Source of the DNA: Desulfovibrio sp. A2
Lineage (GTDB): Bacteria > Desulfobacterota > Desulfovibrionia > Desulfovibrionales > Desulfovibrionaceae
Length of the DNA: 64,000 bases
Assembly (NCBI RefSeq): GCF_000226255.1
Contig: NZ_AGFG01000034.1
Coordinates: 1-64,000 of the forward strand
Direction: 5' to 3'
In this document: one piece after another, positions 26,336 through 35,878 of the stretch
How positions within the stretch are numbered: the first letter of the stretch is position 1
How the letters are laid out: every line of letters begins with the position of its first letter
Translations under genes and position numbers: made by a program
Notes under the pieces: generated by a model
The model's database searches: none
Seen by the model: only the letters and a program-made list of their open reading frames with translations
What the model was told of the DNA's origin: nothing

Positions 26336-27604
26336 TCACAACGACGCGCGAAACACCCGTTCCACCCGTTCCGCCGCCAGTTGCAGCGGACGGGGGTATT
26401 CCTTGGCCAACTGCACCAGGCGCGGAATGTCGCCCTTGGTGACGCCCCAGTGGGAGAGCCCGGCGGGCGCGCCCCAGTGCGTGAACAGCGCGCGCAGCAG
26501 CAACGCGCAACGCTCCGGCGCATCCCGGTCGCCAGCGGGCAGGGCCGACGGGTTGCCGTCCTCGCCCGGTTCGGCCAGGGCCTCGGCCACCGTGCCTTCC
26601 AGCGCCGCCGCCAGCCTGCGCATGGCCGGGGCCTTGTCCTGCGCCACCTCTTCCATCCAGCGCGGGTAGATGACGGCCAGGGCCAGCCCGTGCGGCACGT
26701 GCGGATGCAGCCCGCTGACGGCGTGCTCCAGCGCGTGCGATTCCCACGACCCGGCTCCCAGACCCACCCCGGTCAGGCCGGACAACCCCACGCCCGACGC
26801 CCAGGCCAGCGCCCCGCGGGCCGCCGCGTCATGGACATCGGCACGCAGGCGCGCGGCGGCGCGCACGATGGTGCGCAGCAGGGCCTCGTTCTGGGCCAGC
26901 ACCGCCTCTTCCGCAAAAAAGGGAAACTCCGTGTCCTTGCGCCTGACGCCAGCCGAGGCGGACGCGGCGGGCGTGCCCACCACCGAAAATTCCAGCACGT
27001 GGCTCATGGCGTCGGCCGCGCCGTTCACCGTCAGGCGCCAGGGCAGCCCCTGCTGGAACGACACGTCCACGAACGCGACCACCGGAGGGGGGCAGCGCAT
27101 GCCCCACTTGTGGCCCGACGCGCCACGGGTGATCACGGCATTGCCGTTCATTTCCGAACCGGTGCCCGACAGGATGGACACCGCGAACACCGGCAGCGAG
27201 CGGGTGACCGGCGTGCGCTCTGCAAAGGGGCTCCACGGGTCGCGCCCTTCGGCCAGCAGGGGCGCAAGGGCGCCCGCCGCCTTGGTGGCGTCGATGACGC
27301 TGCCGCCGCCCATGGCGATCAGGCCGATGCCGCCCTCCGTCCCGGTTCCCGCCGCCGCGGCGATACGCAGCACGGTGCCCAGGTCCGGGTTGGCGGCAAC
27401 GCCCCATACCTCGGTGCGGCGCACGCCCGCCGCATCCAGCGAGGCCACGCCCTGGTCGTACGCGCCCACGCGCCGCGCCGCCTCGCCCCCGCCCACCAGC
27501 ACCACGCGGTCAAGGCCCGCCGCGCGCACCCGCGCGCCGAGCCCGGCCAGAACGCCGGGGCCGAAGCGCACCTCCACCGGGTTGTGATAGACGAAATCCT
27601 TCAT
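26336..27604 (-). CDS. Iron-dependent alcohol dehydrogenase (BDH/YqhD-like)
   Basis: 422 residues of the group III alcohol dehydrogenases. NAD(P)-binding motif GGGSVIDATKAAG; metal ligands in NGAADAMSHVLEF (D and H), ESHALEHAVSG and HPHVPHG. FVYHNPVEVRFGPG at the N-terminus is typical of the butanol-dehydrogenase/YqhD branch that reduces aldehydes. GAGGAA precedes ATG 27604. Length is somewhat above the usual ~385 because of an Ala-rich insert near residues 335-350. It is probably a separate unit from the PilZ-like gene 116 bp downstream. Confidence 0.9.
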   Translation of the reverse strand: MKDFVYHNPVEVRFGPGVLAGLGARVRAAGLDRVVLVGGGEAARRVGAYDQGVASLDAAGVRRTEVWGVAANPDLGTVLRIAAAAGTGTEGGIGLIAMGGGSVIDATKAAGALAPLLAEGRDPWSPFAERTPVTRSLPVFAVSILSGTGSEMNGNAVITRGASGHKWGMRCPPPVVAFVDVSFQQGLPWRLTVNGAADAMSHVLEFSVVGTPAASASAGVRRKDTEFPFFAEEAVLAQNEALLRTIVRAAARLRADVHDAAARGALAWASGVGLSGLTGVGLGAGSWESHALEHAVSGLHPHVPHGLALAVIYPRWMEEVAQDKAPAMRRLAAALEGTVAEALAEPGEDGNPSALPAGDRDAPERCALLLRALFTHWGAPAGLSHWGVTKGDIPRLVQLAKEYPRPLQLAAERVERVFRASL

Positions 27605-27945
27605 GGCTGTTCCTCGTGGCGCCATGGGCGCGACACGCCCCGATCCTTGCCGCCGCCTTCCCGCCCCTTCGCGAAGCGCCGCCGACCGGGCCGGGACACC
27701 GGAAAGGGAACGAAAGGGAAAACGCGGCGACAAGCGGGCCGTGCCACCTGCATAGCGCAGTAGTTTGTCGGAATGACGTCGGGCGCGAAGCACTGCGGTT
27801 CTAAGCGCCCGTGGCGCATCGCACGGGCAATGCACGCGGTCGTGACGCGGGGCCATGCCGCCACGGGGCCGATTTGCGAACCCGGCCGGGGCCTGATCGC
27901 GTCGGGCCAAAGGGGCACAGCCCTTGAACTGGCCCGGCGGGCGAA
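27605..27945. other. 341-bp spacer, nothing recognised
   Basis: Between umuC (ending at 27946) and the alcohol dehydrogenase start, both on the minus strand. No gene, strong hairpin or promoter was recognised. Confidence 0.5.
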
Positions 27946-29451
27946 TCACTTGCACAGCGCCTCGGCCAGTTCCTTCCACGCCGTGGTGCGGCGCGGCGAA
28001 CGGCGCCGCTGGCGCATGTGCCAGAGGGCCTTGTCGTCCAGGCCTTCTGCCGCGTGGCGCAGCTTGCCGCGCCCATGCCGGGCGTTGATCCGGTCGGCCA
28101 CGGCCATCAGCCGTTCACGCGCGGCGTCGCGCCCCGCCGTGCCGTCGGCCAGGGCCAGCAGGCTGCCCTGGCGGGTGTCGGCCCGTTCCAGGCCGTACAG
28201 CATAACCCCGGCCTTGGCGTAGGGATACCCCGGACGGAAGACGCGGTCGAGCCCTTCGTGGGCCAGCCGGATGAACGTCGTGGTGTCGGCCGTGGGCACC
28301 GGCAGGGACAGGGACACCCCATCGTCGCAGCGCAGGGCGGCTTCCTCGTCGTGGCGGGCGGTGCGCACGTGCACGGCCAGCCCCCCGGCCACCAGCCCGG
28401 CCCGGCGCAGCTTGGCCCCGGCCAGGGCGGCATGGGTGGCCAGCGCCTCGCGCAGCATGGCCACCTCGGTGATGCGCCCGGCGAACGAGCGCGAGGACAC
28501 CACCGTGTGGCGCGGCGCGGGCGGCTCGCCCTGTTCCGCCGCCCCGATGCACGGCAGCCCGCGCAGTTCCAGCACGGTGCGCAGCCCGGTGACGCTCATG
28601 CGCCGCCGCACCCAGTCGTCGCCCGCGTCGCGCAGGGCGCGGGCCGTGGTGATGCCCGCGCCGCGCAGCATGGCCGCCAGCCGCCGCCCCACACCCCACA
28701 CCGCATCCACCGGCACCTTGCCCAGAAAGTCGTCCAGCCCCATGCCCAGCACCTCGCGGCAACTGGCAAGGTCGAACACGCCTTCGCAACGCGGGGTGCG
28801 CTTGGCCACCCGCCCGGCGAGCTTGGCCAGGGTACGCGTGGGGGCGATGCCCACGGAAATGGGAATGCCGGTCCAGCGGGTCACCCGTTCGCGCAGGGCA
28901 CGGCCCACGCCGACGGGGTCGGCCGCCAACGGTCCGCGCAGGGGCAGGAAGGCCTCGTCGATGGAATACACCTCCACTTCCGGTGCAAGGGTGCCCAGGG
29001 TGCGCATGACCCGGTTGGAGAGGTCGCCGTACAGGGCGTAGTTGGACGAGAAGACGTGCACGCCCAGCCGGGCCAGTTCGCGCCGCACCTTGAAGGCCGG
29101 CGCGCCCATTTCCACCCCCAGGGCCTTGGCCTCGTCCGAACGGGAGATGATGCACCCGTCGTTGTTGGACAAGACCACTATGGGTTTGCCGCGCAGGTCC
29201 GGCCGGAACAGCCGTTCGCACGAGGCATAGAAGTTGTTGCAGTCCACCAGCGCCCACAGCGGCCCGGCGGACTGGGGGGAACAGCCGCAGGGGTGGGGAC
29301 CGGGGCCGGGCGCGGGGCCAAACGCGCCCATCCCCGCATGGGAGCGATGCGTGGAGCGCCGGGAGGGCAGGATGAAAGGAGGAACGGCGGATATGGCGGA
29401 CATGGCGGATAGCCGGGGCTCTGGGCCGGGCGGTACGGCACCTTGCTGCAT
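27946..29451 (-). CDS. umuC: DNA polymerase V catalytic subunit UmuC (Y-family)
   Basis: About 501 residues from 29451, or 461 from ATG 29331. Translesion polymerase core: LVDCNNFYASCERLF with the first metal Asp, SNNDGCIISRSDEAK, VYSIDEAFL with the catalytic D-E pair, then little-finger motifs ending in GKLRHAAEG. It works with UmuD' at damaged DNA. ATG 29451 has AGGAA at the right distance, but it adds ~65 Pro/Gly-rich residues absent from typical UmuC, so 29331 or another start remains possible. It is 137 bp after umuD. Confidence 0.88.
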   Translation of the reverse strand: MQQGAVPPGPEPRLSAMSAISAVPPFILPSRRSTHRSHAGMGAFGPAPGPGPHPCGCSPQSAGPLWALVDCNNFYASCERLFRPDLRGKPIVVLSNNDGCIISRSDEAKALGVEMGAPAFKVRRELARLGVHVFSSNYALYGDLSNRVMRTLGTLAPEVEVYSIDEAFLPLRGPLAADPVGVGRALRERVTRWTGIPISVGIAPTRTLAKLAGRVAKRTPRCEGVFDLASCREVLGMGLDDFLGKVPVDAVWGVGRRLAAMLRGAGITTARALRDAGDDWVRRRMSVTGLRTVLELRGLPCIGAAEQGEPPAPRHTVVSSRSFAGRITEVAMLREALATHAALAGAKLRRAGLVAGGLAVHVRTARHDEEAALRCDDGVSLSLPVPTADTTTFIRLAHEGLDRVFRPGYPYAKAGVMLYGLERADTRQGSLLALADGTAGRDAARERLMAVADRINARHGRGKLRHAAEGLDDKALWHMRQRRRSPRRTTAWKELAEALCK

Positions 29452-29588
29452 GGTTCCTGAAATTCCGCGCGATGCCAGGACAATCCCGTCCCGCGCATCG
29501 GCAACCTTCCGGCAGGGCACCGTGCCGGGGCGCCCTTCCCCGCGTCAGGGGCTGGGCCGCCCAAGGACACAGACCATGGAAGGATGCC

Positions 29589-30074
29589 CTACAGCGCGTG
29601 CACCACGTAGGTCACCACGCCCCAGACATGCACGTCGTCCCGGCCGGTGACGTCCAGGGGGGCGTAGTCCGGGTTTTCCGGCAGCAGCACCACCCTGCCC
29701 CCGCGCAGGTGCAGGCGCTTTACGGTAAGCTCCCCATCCACGGCCACGATGGCCACCTTGTTGTGCACCGGCTCCACGGCCCGGTCCACCACCAGCAGAT
29801 CGCCGTCGTGGATGCCCGCGCCGATCATGGACTGCCCCTGCGCCCGCAGGAAGAAGGTGGCCTCCGGATGGCGGACCAGGTGTTCCGCGATGTCCAGCGG
29901 CCGGTCCAGATAGTCGTCGGCGGGCGAAGGAAACCCCGCCGCCACCCGCGTCAGCAACAGCGGACAGGCGACCGGGCCGGACGCCCCGGAGAGGGCCGGG
30001 CGGCGCGCGCCGGGCGGGACGGATGGGATGGGCGGGCCTGACGGAACGGGCGGGATGGACGAAACGGCGGGCAT
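29589..30074 (-). CDS. umuD: UmuD-like self-cleaving protein
   Basis: 161 residues, S24 peptidase fold. RecA-assisted self-cleavage is expected at A46-G47 (RVAAGFPSPADDYLDRPLDI); the catalytic pair is S82 in QGQSMIGAGI and K119 in GELTVKRL. UmuD' then joins UmuC. AGGAGG directly before ATG 30074 fixes the start. The first ~30 residues are a Pro/Ser repeat (VSSIPPVPSGPPIPSVPP) in place of the usual short N-terminus. I find no canonical CTGT-N8-ACAG LexA box upstream, but the Desulfovibrio box may differ. Confidence 0.88.
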   Translation of the reverse strand: MPAVSSIPPVPSGPPIPSVPPGARRPALSGASGPVACPLLLTRVAAGFPSPADDYLDRPLDIAEHLVRHPEATFFLRAQGQSMIGAGIHDGDLLVVDRAVEPVHNKVAIVAVDGELTVKRLHLRGGRVVLLPENPDYAPLDVTGRDDVHVWGVVTYVVHAL

Positions 30075-30451
30075 GGAACCTCCTGCGGCCGGGCACGCGG
30101 CGCGGCCCGTTTGCGGATATGCGGGGACCCGGCTACCATAGGCCGCGTCCGCGAGTGCGGCAACGAGGCCACGCGTCTCGGGACGGTTCTTTCGCCCAGT
30201 GAACGCACCGGCAGGGCGCACCCCAAGCCGCCCGACCAACGCTGACGCTCCACTGCCCGGATGCACCGCATCCGAAGCCCCTCGATGCCGCCGCATCCGG
30301 CACACCCGTCTTGCCGGGTCGGGGATATCCGCATCGAGGCCTTGCCCGTTCCGGGGGCCTGCCGCCCGCATGTCCGGGCTATTCCGGGGCGCTCCGGGCA
30401 TGCCCGAAAAAATCAAGAAAAACCTTAACTCGCGACGGTCGTTATAGTTTC
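30075..30451. other. 377-bp divergent spacer between umuD and the EcfT gene
   Basis: No gene. Near the right end is a short AT-rich stretch with TATAGT (30443-30448) only a few bases before ATG 30452. If it is a -10 box the transcript would be almost leaderless, since no ribosome site is seen. A GGATGCACCGCATCC palindrome lies near 30260. No cobalamin riboswitch was recognised. Confidence 0.4.
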
Positions 30452-31336
30452 ATGCAGGATCATTCCTCCGCCCCCACAACCGCCTCCTCGCCCGAACCGG
30501 CCGACCTGGCCGCCCCACCAGGGGGCGCGCGCTTGAGTGCGCCACCGGGAGCCCCCCCCGAGCTGCCCGCCGCCAGCCCGCCGGACCCGCGCCTGCACCT
30601 GCTGCTGGCCGGTTGTTACGGCGTGCTGATATGGCGGTTGCCGCCCAGCGGGCTGGCCGTGGTGGCGGCGGGGCTGGCCGCGCTGTTCATGGCGACCCCG
30701 CTGCGCCGCAGGCTGCGGCCGGGCATGCTGCGCGGCCACGCCTGGTTCGTGCTGGCGTGGATGGCCCTGCGCTTCGCGCTGGCCTGTCTGGGGCCGATGG
30801 AGGGCGCGCCCGCAACACCCGGCGGAGACGGCGGCGTCTTCGGCAACCTGCAGTTCGCGTGGCCGGACGGCCCGCTGCTGGCGCATGCGGCGCGGGAATC
30901 CGCGCTGCTGGGGCTGCGGCTGGCCCTGCTCATCGGCATCGGCCTCGCGCTGGCGCTGGCCGCATCGCCCCGCGCGCTGGGGCTGGCGCTGGTGTGGCTG
31001 CTGCGCCCGGTGCTGGGCGCGCGGGCGTGGCAACCGGCGCTGGGCGTGGCCCTGATGATCCACTTCCTGCCCATGGCGCAGGGCACCTTCGCGCAGGCAT
31101 CCCGCGCGGCCGACCTGCGCGGCCCGCTGCCCCTGCGGCGGCGCGCCGTGCTGCTGCCCGCCGCCGTACTGCGCATCCTGGGCCAGCGCACCTGGACCCA
31201 GACCGTGGCCGTGGCCGCGCGGGGGCTGGACCGCCCCGAGGCATGGCGACCGGACTTTCCGTTCCGGCCCGGACAATGGGCCATGGCCTTGCTGCTGGTG
31301 GGGCTGGGCGTGGGCATGACCTTTCTGCCGGGGTGA
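30452..31336 (+). CDS. ECF transporter T-component (EcfT/CbiQ-like)
   Basis: 294 residues with 5-6 hydrophobic segments and the two coupling-helix motifs of EcfT proteins, RAADLRG and VAARGLDRP, which contact the ATPases. The first ~45 residues are Pro/Ala-rich and disordered-looking. T-components power uptake of vitamins or Ni/Co with an A-type ATPase and an S-component; neither lies next to it here, so partners must be elsewhere. No ribosome site is seen before ATG 30452. Confidence 0.8.
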   Translation: MQDHSSAPTTASSPEPADLAAPPGGARLSAPPGAPPELPAASPPDPRLHLLLAGCYGVLIWRLPPSGLAVVAAGLAALFMATPLRRRLRPGMLRGHAWFVLAWMALRFALACLGPMEGAPATPGGDGGVFGNLQFAWPDGPLLAHAARESALLGLRLALLIGIGLALALAASPRALGLALVWLLRPVLGARAWQPALGVALMIHFLPMAQGTFAQASRAADLRGPLPLRRRAVLLPAAVLRILGQRTWTQTVAVAARGLDRPEAWRPDFPFRPGQWAMALLLVGLGVGMTFLPG

Positions 31337-31539
31337 GGGGCGCGGACATCGGCAAGCCACCGGCAAGCGCCGCGCGTCCCTGCCCGTCCGGGACCGCCAT
31401 GCGTCTCTCATCCCGTCTCCCCTCCGCCCTTGCCCCCGCACCCGCCGGTGGCTATAAGGGCCGGGCGCGCCGCCGCATCCAAGCGCCGCCCGCGCCCCTT
31501 GCGCCATCCGGCGTCCACCCTCCCGCCCGCAGGCCCGCC

Positions 31540-31956
31540 ATGTCCGACACCGGCAAGCTCACCCACGCCATCGTGGAGTTTTATGAAAAGCTCTCCTCGT
31601 GGGAGCACGACGTGGTGCGCGAACAGGGGCTTACCCTGCCCCAGACGCACACGCTAGAAATCCTGGGCATTCACGGCGCGCTGCCCATGAAGGAACTGGC
31701 CGCGCGCATGGGCGTGACCACCGGCACCCTCACCGTGCTGGTGGACCGGCTGGAGGACAAGCAACTTGTGGTGCGCCGCCCCCACGAGCACGACCGGCGT
31801 TCCATTCTCGTGGCCCTGACCGAACGCGGCCGCACGCAGTACGAAGAACACGACCGCCTGCACCGCCGCCTGACCGACGACCTGACCGCAGACCTTACCC
31901 CCGAGCAGAAGACGGCCCTGCTGCACTGCCTGGAAACCATGAACGCCTCCTTCTAG
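31540..31956 (+). CDS. MarR-family regulator upstream of mntP
   Basis: 138 residues with a winged-helix core: LTLPQTHTLEILGIHGALPM, KELAARMGVTTGTLTVLVDR, LEDKQLVVRRPHEHDRRSIL. It is 19 bp upstream of mntP and probably in one transcript with it, so a role in the manganese or metal response is inferred. His/Glu-rich stretches (PHEHDRR, YEEHDRLHRR) could bind metal but are also common in MarR proteins. Ribosome site weak. Confidence 0.8.
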   Translation: MSDTGKLTHAIVEFYEKLSSWEHDVVREQGLTLPQTHTLEILGIHGALPMKELAARMGVTTGTLTVLVDRLEDKQLVVRRPHEHDRRSILVALTERGRTQYEEHDRLHRRLTDDLTADLTPEQKTALLHCLETMNASF

Positions 31957-31975
31957 GCCTGCCGCCGGACACCAC

Positions 31976-32551
31976 ATGACCACCATCGAACTTCTGGCCC
32001 TTGCCGTGGCCCTGGCCATGGACGCCTTTGCCGTGTCCGTGGCCACCGGGGTGCAACTGCGCTGCGTTTCGCCGCGCCAGACCTTTCGCCTGTCCTTCCA
32101 CTTCGGCCTGTTTCAGGCGCTGATGCCCGTGGCCGGGTGGGCGCTAGGCCTTACCGTGCGCGAGTACATAGAGGCGTGGGACCACTGGCTGGCCTTCGGG
32201 CTGCTGGTCTTCATCGGCGTGCGCATGATGCGCGAAGCCCTGGAGGGCGACGACGAGGACGCCGACTGCCGGTGCGACCCCACGCGCGGCATGACCCTGC
32301 TGGTGCTGTCGGTGGCCACCAGCATCGACGCGCTGGCCGTGGGCCTTTCGCTGTCCATCCTCGGACTTTCCATCTGGACGCCCGCCGTGGTCATCGGGGT
32401 GGTGTGCGCGTGCTTCACCGCCGGGGGCCTGCACCTGGGCCGGGTGCTGGCCAACGCCAGCCGCATGGGCCACCGCGCCGCGCTGGCGGGCGGGGTGGTG
32501 CTCGTCGGCATCGGGGTGCGCATCCTGCACGACCACGGGGTGTTCGGGTAG
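31976..32551 (+). CDS. mntP: Manganese efflux pump MntP
   Basis: 191 residues with six predicted helices in two repeats, each with a conserved Asp: LAMDAFAVSVATG in helix 1 and SVATSIDALAVGLSLS in the second half. It exports Mn2+ across the inner membrane. The loop EGDDEDADCRCD is acidic and has two cysteines. No yybP-ykoY riboswitch was recognised upstream; control by the adjacent MarR protein is the likely alternative. Confidence 0.93.
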   Translation: MTTIELLALAVALAMDAFAVSVATGVQLRCVSPRQTFRLSFHFGLFQALMPVAGWALGLTVREYIEAWDHWLAFGLLVFIGVRMMREALEGDDEDADCRCDPTRGMTLLVLSVATSIDALAVGLSLSILGLSIWTPAVVIGVVCACFTAGGLHLGRVLANASRMGHRAALAGGVVLVGIGVRILHDHGVFG

Positions 32552-33059
32552 TCTGAGGGCAGCCGCCCCGCGTGCATGGCCGGTCGGGAGCCGGTCGGGA
32601 GCCGGTCGCGCGCCCGCCTTTGCACCGCCTTTCCCCAGCCTTTCCGGCCTGTGGCGTTGCGCGCACGCTTCGCCCGCTTGCGTTCGCCCGTCTTCCCGCG
32701 CCATCCCCGCGCCATCCCCGCGCCCGCTCGCTCCCCATCCTTTCCAACCCCGGGCCGCCTCGCGGGTTGTGCCTTTCCGCCCGACCGGATATAGAATGCC
32801 ATGAACCGGGATTTCCGGCGGCTACCCTGCGCCGCCGCCCCCGACGCCGCCACGCAGCACCGGGCCGCAACACGCGCCCCGCAACTGCGACGCGCGGCAG
32901 TGTACAGCGGCCCACTCCATGCGGTCCCCCGCATGCGGTCGGGGCTCGTGTCACGCGTACCCGCCGGACGGACCGCCAGCGCGCCCGGCCCGCACAGGGT
33001 ACGCGCATGGCGCCGCCCGCCGCACGGCCAACCGCAACCCAAACCCCGGAGGCATCGCC
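32552..33059. other. 508-bp spacer with short direct repeats
   Basis: It contains GGTCGGGAGCC repeated in tandem (32580-32605) and CGCCATCCCCG repeated (32700-32725). No gene recognised; the ribosome site of the GAF gene is at its end. Confidence 0.5.
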
Positions 33060-33623
33060 ATGGGCGAACGCGAACACACCTATTACCGCACTCTCTACGA
33101 CCTGGTCCGGGTCATCAACTCCAGCCTTGAACCGACCACCGTGCTCGACACCATCGCCAAACAGGTGGCCGGGGCCTTGAACGCCAAGGCCTGCACCCTG
33201 CGGCTCATCGACCGGCGCGGCACCACCCTGCTGGCCAGCGCCGCGTGGGGCCTGAGCAAGGGCTACCTGCGCAAGGGGCCCATCGAAATCGCCAAAAGCG
33301 GCCTTGACCGCGAGGTGCTGGCGGGCAACGTGGTGCACATCCAGGACGTGGCCACCGACCCCCGCTTCCAGTATCCGGAAGCCGCCCGCGCCGAAGGGCT
33401 GGTGTCCATCCTGGTGCTGCCCCTCTTGGTGGAAGGCAAGGCCATCGGTTCCTTGCGCGTCTACTCCGACACGCGGCGGGACTTCACCGAGGAAGAAGTG
33501 GAGTTCGCCGGGGCCATCGCCAACCTCAGCGCCATCGCCATCGAGAACGCGCGCATGCATCAGGCGCTGAAGACCGACTACGAGTTGCTCACCGCGTACA
33601 ACAACACCATCCACGAACTGTAG
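33060..33623 (+). CDS. GAF-domain sensor protein
   Basis: 187 residues, essentially one GAF domain: [80 protein letters not shown]. No output domain is attached. It begins after CCGGAGG and ends 11 bp before gap, so the two are probably co-transcribed. It may bind a small molecule and act on a partner protein. Confidence 0.82.
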   Translation: MGEREHTYYRTLYDLVRVINSSLEPTTVLDTIAKQVAGALNAKACTLRLIDRRGTTLLASAAWGLSKGYLRKGPIEIAKSGLDREVLAGNVVHIQDVATDPRFQYPEAARAEGLVSILVLPLLVEGKAIGSLRVYSDTRRDFTEEEVEFAGAIANLSAIAIENARMHQALKTDYELLTAYNNTIHEL

Positions 33624-33634
33624 GAGAACCCCCG

Positions 33635-34651
<1,017 letters not shown>

Positions 34652-34814
34652 CCACGCACCGTCTTTTCGCCTCCGGCGTCGTCAGATGTCGCCTTTTGCT
34701 CCGGTCACGTACCAAAGAGTACGCTCCCTCCGCAAAAGACTCATCTTCCTTGCCGGAAAACGAAAATACGGCGCGCGGCGGAAACAAGTCCGCCCGCCCC
34801 GTTACCTTTACGCT

Positions 34815-34836
34815 CCGCGCTGGTCTTCCGGCGCGG
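34815..34836 (+). repeat. R3 hairpin repeat, copy 2
   Basis: CCGCGCTGG-TCTT-CCGGCGCGG followed by ACGGCTGATGCGGGC. Matches 1040-1061 with one stem change that keeps a T-G wobble. Confidence 0.6.
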
Positions 34837-34901
34837 ACGGCTGATGCGGGCGCGTGGCCCTGCGCATCACCGACACGCCTGTCCCCTTTCCCTCTCAAAC
34901 A

Positions 34902-34938
34902 AGACATCCCCCGGACAGCAACCGTCCGGGGGATGTCT
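34902..34938. terminator. Bidirectional terminator between gap and the AT-rich gene
   Basis: A perfect 15-bp stem, AGACATCCCCCGGAC with GTCCGGGGGATGTCT, around a 7-nt loop. On the minus strand it is followed by TGTTTGAG, so it probably ends the convergent AT-rich gene as well as gap. Confidence 0.7.
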
Positions 34939-34988
34939 CATCTCAAAACTGCCAATCTCGAAAGCAATCAGCAACAGGCATTAGATAC

Positions 34989-35846
34989 TCACACCATTTT
35001 ATACAATTTCTCCGCCGCATCTTTTGCAATCCTATGCCAGACCTCAATGCGAAAAATCATCCCGGGATCACATTGCACAGCAGTCCAAGATTTTTCAAAA
35101 ACGCCGATATAACGCTCAATAAACATATAAACAAACATCGTCGCAAACCAAGCAGATGGCCTACAGTTCAGCATCTGCCCCTGCATATCCGGCGTATTTG
35201 CAACCTTACAAATAGCAAATGCCCCGGAATGGGCAAAATCACACATCAACGAATACGTACTATACATCGATTTCAAGCCTGCACGTTTGAATAAATCACT
35301 CCAATATGGCTTTCCAAGCCCCTTACCTTTTTTCAATTCTTCAACGGAATCATTTATGCTGCCCTCATCCACACCCATCGCACGTTTAATCTTCCTAAAT
35401 TGCTCAATAAGAGCATCGCGTTCTTTAATATTCTGAGCAATTATCTCTTTCCCGGCATCGCTCACCACAGCCAGCTTGTTTTCAAATGCCCAAGAGGCAA
35501 TACGCCACTTCAAATAGTTTTCTTCTGACACACCACTCTCATTATATATCCACCTAAAAATCAAATATTTTTCCATAATTTCTCGACACGCCAGCATGGC
35601 GCACGAAATTCCGTGAAACCTCACTCCCCATCCATGCCCTGAAAAATCAAAAGGCGTTTCCCACACGCTACTCAAGGACATCGCACAAAGCCACATGGAC
35701 CTTGCGAAGTACTCCGCATAGTGCAATATCTCATCAACTTCTTCACCTTGATTAGCCTGTATGACCAGATACAAATCATCAATGGCGCGGCGTAGGTCCT
35801 CATTCAACGTCGAAAGTTCGCATCCAAGCGGCTCATCTGCGCACAT
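34989..35846 (-). CDS. AT-rich, probably acquired gene; DUF5677-like hypothetical protein
   Basis: 285 residues from ATG 35846, which follows CAGGGGG; an in-frame GTG at 35873 is the alternative. Base and codon use are strikingly AT-rich compared with all neighbours, the clearest sign of transfer in the window. The protein is helical and soluble-looking, with SMWLCAMSLSSVW, ISCAMLACREIMEKYLIFRW, WSDLFKRAGLKSMYSTYSLM and CDFAHSGA. The Y.tYs.lcdfaHsG motif resembles DUF5677-type proteins; function unknown. A lone cargo gene, possibly defence- or stress-related, is speculative. It lies between gap and tlyA on the minus strand, 32 bp after the tlyA stop. Confidence 0.7.
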   Translation of the reverse strand: MCADEPLGCELSTLNEDLRRAIDDLYLVIQANQGEEVDEILHYAEYFARSMWLCAMSLSSVWETPFDFSGHGWGVRFHGISCAMLACREIMEKYLIFRWIYNESGVSEENYLKWRIASWAFENKLAVVSDAGKEIIAQNIKERDALIEQFRKIKRAMGVDEGSINDSVEELKKGKGLGKPYWSDLFKRAGLKSMYSTYSLMCDFAHSGAFAICKVANTPDMQGQMLNCRPSAWFATMFVYMFIERYIGVFEKSWTAVQCDPGMIFRIEVWHRIAKDAAEKLYKMV

Positions 35847-35878
35847 ATCGCCCCCTGACTTAAGCAACCTCACGAAAC

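Larger units (their letters stand above)
34652..34988. other. Spacer after gap with R3 repeat and terminator
   Basis: It contains GTCACGTACCAAAGAGTAC near 34706 (inverted match to 1195-1211), the second R3 hairpin and a strong hairpin at 34902-34938. GC content falls sharply after ~34940, where the acquired gene begins. Confidence 0.55.

Noticed and set aside
30075..30451. A cobalamin riboswitch before the EcfT gene
   Set aside because: None of the conserved B12-box or core segments could be found on the plus strand.
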